DNA of 42,134 nt, taken from Acidithiobacillus ferrivorans. Its GTDB lineage: Bacteria; Pseudomonadota; Gammaproteobacteria; Acidithiobacillales; Acidithiobacillaceae. The first letter of the stretch is position 1. Each line of letters starts with the position of its first letter. The stretch is from the NCBI GenBank assembly GCA_020723125.1, contig DYJM01000007.1:943-43076 (forward strand), written 5' to 3'. The position numbers and the translations under genes are program-made. Positions 40,565 to 42,134 of this stretch are shown one piece after another. The notes under the pieces are model-generated. The model did not search any database and was not told where the DNA came from. It saw only the letters and a program-made list of their open reading frames with translations.

Positions 40565-40677
40565 ATCTGCCTTTTCTCGGATTGACGCCCCTTCACGCAG
40601 CATTGTGACTGATCAGCGGGGGGTCTGCCAAGCCAACAACCAGACAAATAATGTCCAGCAACATTTATGAGCGGATT

Positions 40678-41931
40678 TTATCTATCCCGAAAACGATTCC
40701 CGCCACCAGTCGGACGTGAAGGCGCCCGGCGCTGAGCCCCGGGCGCGGCCGGAGGACGCGCATGCGGCTGGCTGGAAAAACTTTGCTTGGGCTCGAATCC
40801 CACAATGGTTTCTTTAGTGAAGGAGCGCTTCAGAAGCTTTTCCACGTCGGCTAACTGTTTACGTTCATCGACGCTGACCAGAGAAACCGCCTGACCATTA
40901 TTCCCGGCGCGGCCGGTACGCCCAATGCGGTGCACATAGTCCTCCGGCACATGCGGCAGTTCATAGTTCACCACATGAGGTAATTCATTGATATCAATGC
41001 CTCGTGCTGCAATGTCCGTAGCCACCAACACCCGCACCTTCCCTTCCTTGAATTCCGCCAGTGCGCGGGTACGGGCACCCTGACTTTTATCCCCATGAAT
41101 GGCCATGGCCTGCATGCCCCCCTGGGAGAGATGCTTCGCCAGACGATCCGCACCATGCTTGGTTCGGGTAAACACCAGCACCTGATGCCATTGTTGTTCA
41201 CGGATGAGATGGGTCAGGAGATCTCTTTTACACTCCTGATCTACCGCCAAAAAGCGCTGGGAGACTGTATCGGCAGTGGCGTTACGACTGGCCACTTCGA
41301 CACTGACCGGATTATTCAGGAGGCCGTCTGCCAGGGTTCTTATTTCCGGGGAAAAAGTTGCAGAAAACAACAGGTTCTGACGCTTTTTGGGCAACACTGC
41401 CAGAATCCGGCGAATATCCCGGATAAAACCCATATCCAGCATACGATCCGCTTCATCCAGAACGAGAATTTCAACATGCGACAAATCCACACTGCGTTGC
41501 TGAATATGATCCAGAAGGCGCCCTGGTGTGGCCACCAGCACGTCCACACTGCGTCGCAACTTCTGCATTTGGGGATTGATTTTGACGCCACCGATCAGAA
41601 TCAGGGAGCGCAAAGACAAATTCTTTCCGTAAAGCTGGACACTTTCTTCGACTTGGGCAGCCAGTTCCCGGGTAGGGACCAACACCAGGGCGCGCACGCT
41701 GGAGGGACCATGAAACGCAGTTTCCGACGTGGCGGCCAGTTTGTGGAGAATCGGCATGGCAAAAGCAGCCGTTTTACCCGTGCCGGTTTGTGCGCCAGCC
41801 AGCAAATCCACGCCTGACATGACCACCGGTATGGCTTGTTCCTGAATAGGTGTGGGGGTGGTATAACCGCGTTCCGCTGCAGCACGCCAAATGGGCTCGG
41901 AAAGACCGAGAGATGCAAAATCAGACGACAT
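40678..41931 (-). CDS. rhlE: DEAD-box RNA helicase, RhlE type
   Basis: ATP-dependent RNA helicase of 417 residues. All core motifs are present: [10 protein letters not shown] (Q), AQTGTGKT (I), PTRELA (Ia), [13 protein letters not shown] (II), SAT (III), [14 protein letters not shown] (V) and [10 protein letters not shown] (VI). A short basic, Pro/Arg/Gly-rich tail (about 385-417) suits RNA binding. RhlE-type helicases act in ribosome assembly and RNA turnover. The ATG at 41931 has GGAG 8 bases upstream. Its leader carries a terminator-like hairpin. The paralogues SrmB and DeaD are less similar in length and tail. Confidence 0.88.
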   Translation of the reverse strand: MSSDFASLGLSEPIWRAAAERGYTTPTPIQEQAIPVVMSGVDLLAGAQTGTGKTAAFAMPILHKLAATSETAFHGPSSVRALVLVPTRELAAQVEESVQLYGKNLSLRSLILIGGVKINPQMQKLRRSVDVLVATPGRLLDHIQQRSVDLSHVEILVLDEADRMLDMGFIRDIRRILAVLPKKRQNLLFSATFSPEIRTLADGLLNNPVSVEVASRNATADTVSQRFLAVDQECKRDLLTHLIREQQWHQVLVFTRTKHGADRLAKHLSQGGMQAMAIHGDKSQGARTRALAEFKEGKVRVLVATDIAARGIDINELPHVVNYELPHVPEDYVHRIGRTGRAGNNGQAVSLVSVDERKQLADVEKLLKRSFTKETIVGFEPKQSFSSQPHARPPAAPGAQRRAPSRPTGGGNRFRDR

Positions 41932-41943
41932 GGGATTTACTCC

Positions 41944-41964
41944 AAAAAAACACCGGCCTCGCCG
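41944..41964 (-). terminator. Possible attenuator hairpin before rhlE
   Basis: A 4-bp CGGC/GCCG stem with a GAG loop, then GTG and a run of seven T, ending 12 bases before the rhlE start codon. The stem is short, so it may not stop transcription efficiently by itself. Confidence 0.35.
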
Positions 41965-42089
41965 CTAGGGCGTCAGTCTGGGCAGACGCTTCTCAAGGTG
42001 GGGACCAATGCAAAGAGCCGTCATATAGACTGTATCACGATGGCGAGCGGACTCTATCAGAATATCAACATAAATACGAGAATAATCCT

Positions 42090-42116
42090 AAAAACGGCAG
42101 TTGCCGTGGGTGCTTT
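42090..42116 (+). repeat. Dispersed palindromic repeat, copy C
   Basis: 27 bases identical to 5286-5312, including the ACGGCA/TGCCGT hairpin. The match then breaks: TTTTTGC replaces TTTGCAGC. On the minus strand the hairpin ends in five T, so for a gene entering from beyond the right edge this copy could also act as a terminator. Confidence 0.75.
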
Positions 42117-42134
42117 TTGCTCCGTTGTTCCTCG

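Larger units (their letters stand above)
41932..42134. other. 5' region of rhlE with terminator-like hairpin and repeat copy
   Basis: No gene is seen. On the minus strand, CGGC/GCCG (41964-41954, loop GAG) is followed by GTG and seven T (41950-41944), directly before the rhlE ribosome site GGAG. Upstream of it is a GCGTC/GACGC stem (41970-41989). Copy C of the dispersed repeat lies at 42090-42116. I see no good sigma70 promoter. Confidence 0.5.

Noticed and set aside
40604..40677. Pho box before phoB
   Set aside because: Partial matches such as CGCTCAT exist, but the next heptamer at 11-bp spacing does not match.

Overview
This is a chromosomal window of housekeeping genes from a Gram-negative bacterium, most likely an Acidithiobacillus or close relative. 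The strongest clue is a lipid A gene order in which an NAD-dependent oxidoreductase and a PLP aminotransferase (gnnA-gnnB type) lie between lpxA and lpxB, the arrangement described for Acidithiobacillus ferrooxidans. A CbbY-type phosphatase next to dksA fits a Calvin-cycle autotroph. The genus is an inference; no rRNA gene is present to confirm it.

Layout, left to right. (1) 94-5207, minus strand: parE and parC (topoisomerase IV), then a small membrane protein that looks like an M48 metalloprotease whose zinc ligands are gone. The gap after parC holds two long perfect inverted repeats. (2) 5430-8270, plus strand: two GT4 glycosyltransferases and a small DUF465/YdcH-type protein. (3) 8304-9653: a CbbY-like phosphatase (minus) divergent from dksA (plus). 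(4) 9660-31671, minus strand: about 22 kb of nearly gapless genes, rpsB-tsf-pyrH-frr-uppS-cdsA-dxr-rseP-bamA-skp-lpxD-fabZ-lpxA-gnnA-gnnB-lpxB-rnhB-dnaE-accA-tilS. Most junctions are 1-23 bp overlaps or gaps under 50 bp. (5) 31864-40564, minus strand: a phosphate block phoB-phoR-pstS-pstC-pstA-pstB-phoU-ppx followed by a DedA membrane protein. A good Pho box overlaps the phoR stop codon just upstream of pstS. (6) 40678-41931: a RhlE-type DEAD-box helicase.

How they fit together: block 4 couples translation factors, isoprenoid and phospholipid precursors, outer-membrane assembly (RseP, BamA, Skp), lipid A and fatty acid synthesis, and replication (DnaE, RNase HII). Block 5 senses phosphate (PhoR/PhoB/PhoU), imports it (PstSCAB) and mobilises polyphosphate (Ppx).

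The window has no CRISPR array, complete insertion sequence, tRNA, rRNA or obvious defence or biosynthetic island. The most unusual non-coding signal is a short palindromic repeat of about 26-34 bp in three intergenic places (5286-5319, 16176-16201, 42090-42116), with a weaker fourth match at 31847-31872. The first copy is bracketed by identical 9-bp direct repeats. Other points for a second look are the dead M48-like protein, the altered BamA loop-6 motif, the paired inverted repeats after parC, and a terminator-like hairpin next to the rhlE ribosome binding site.
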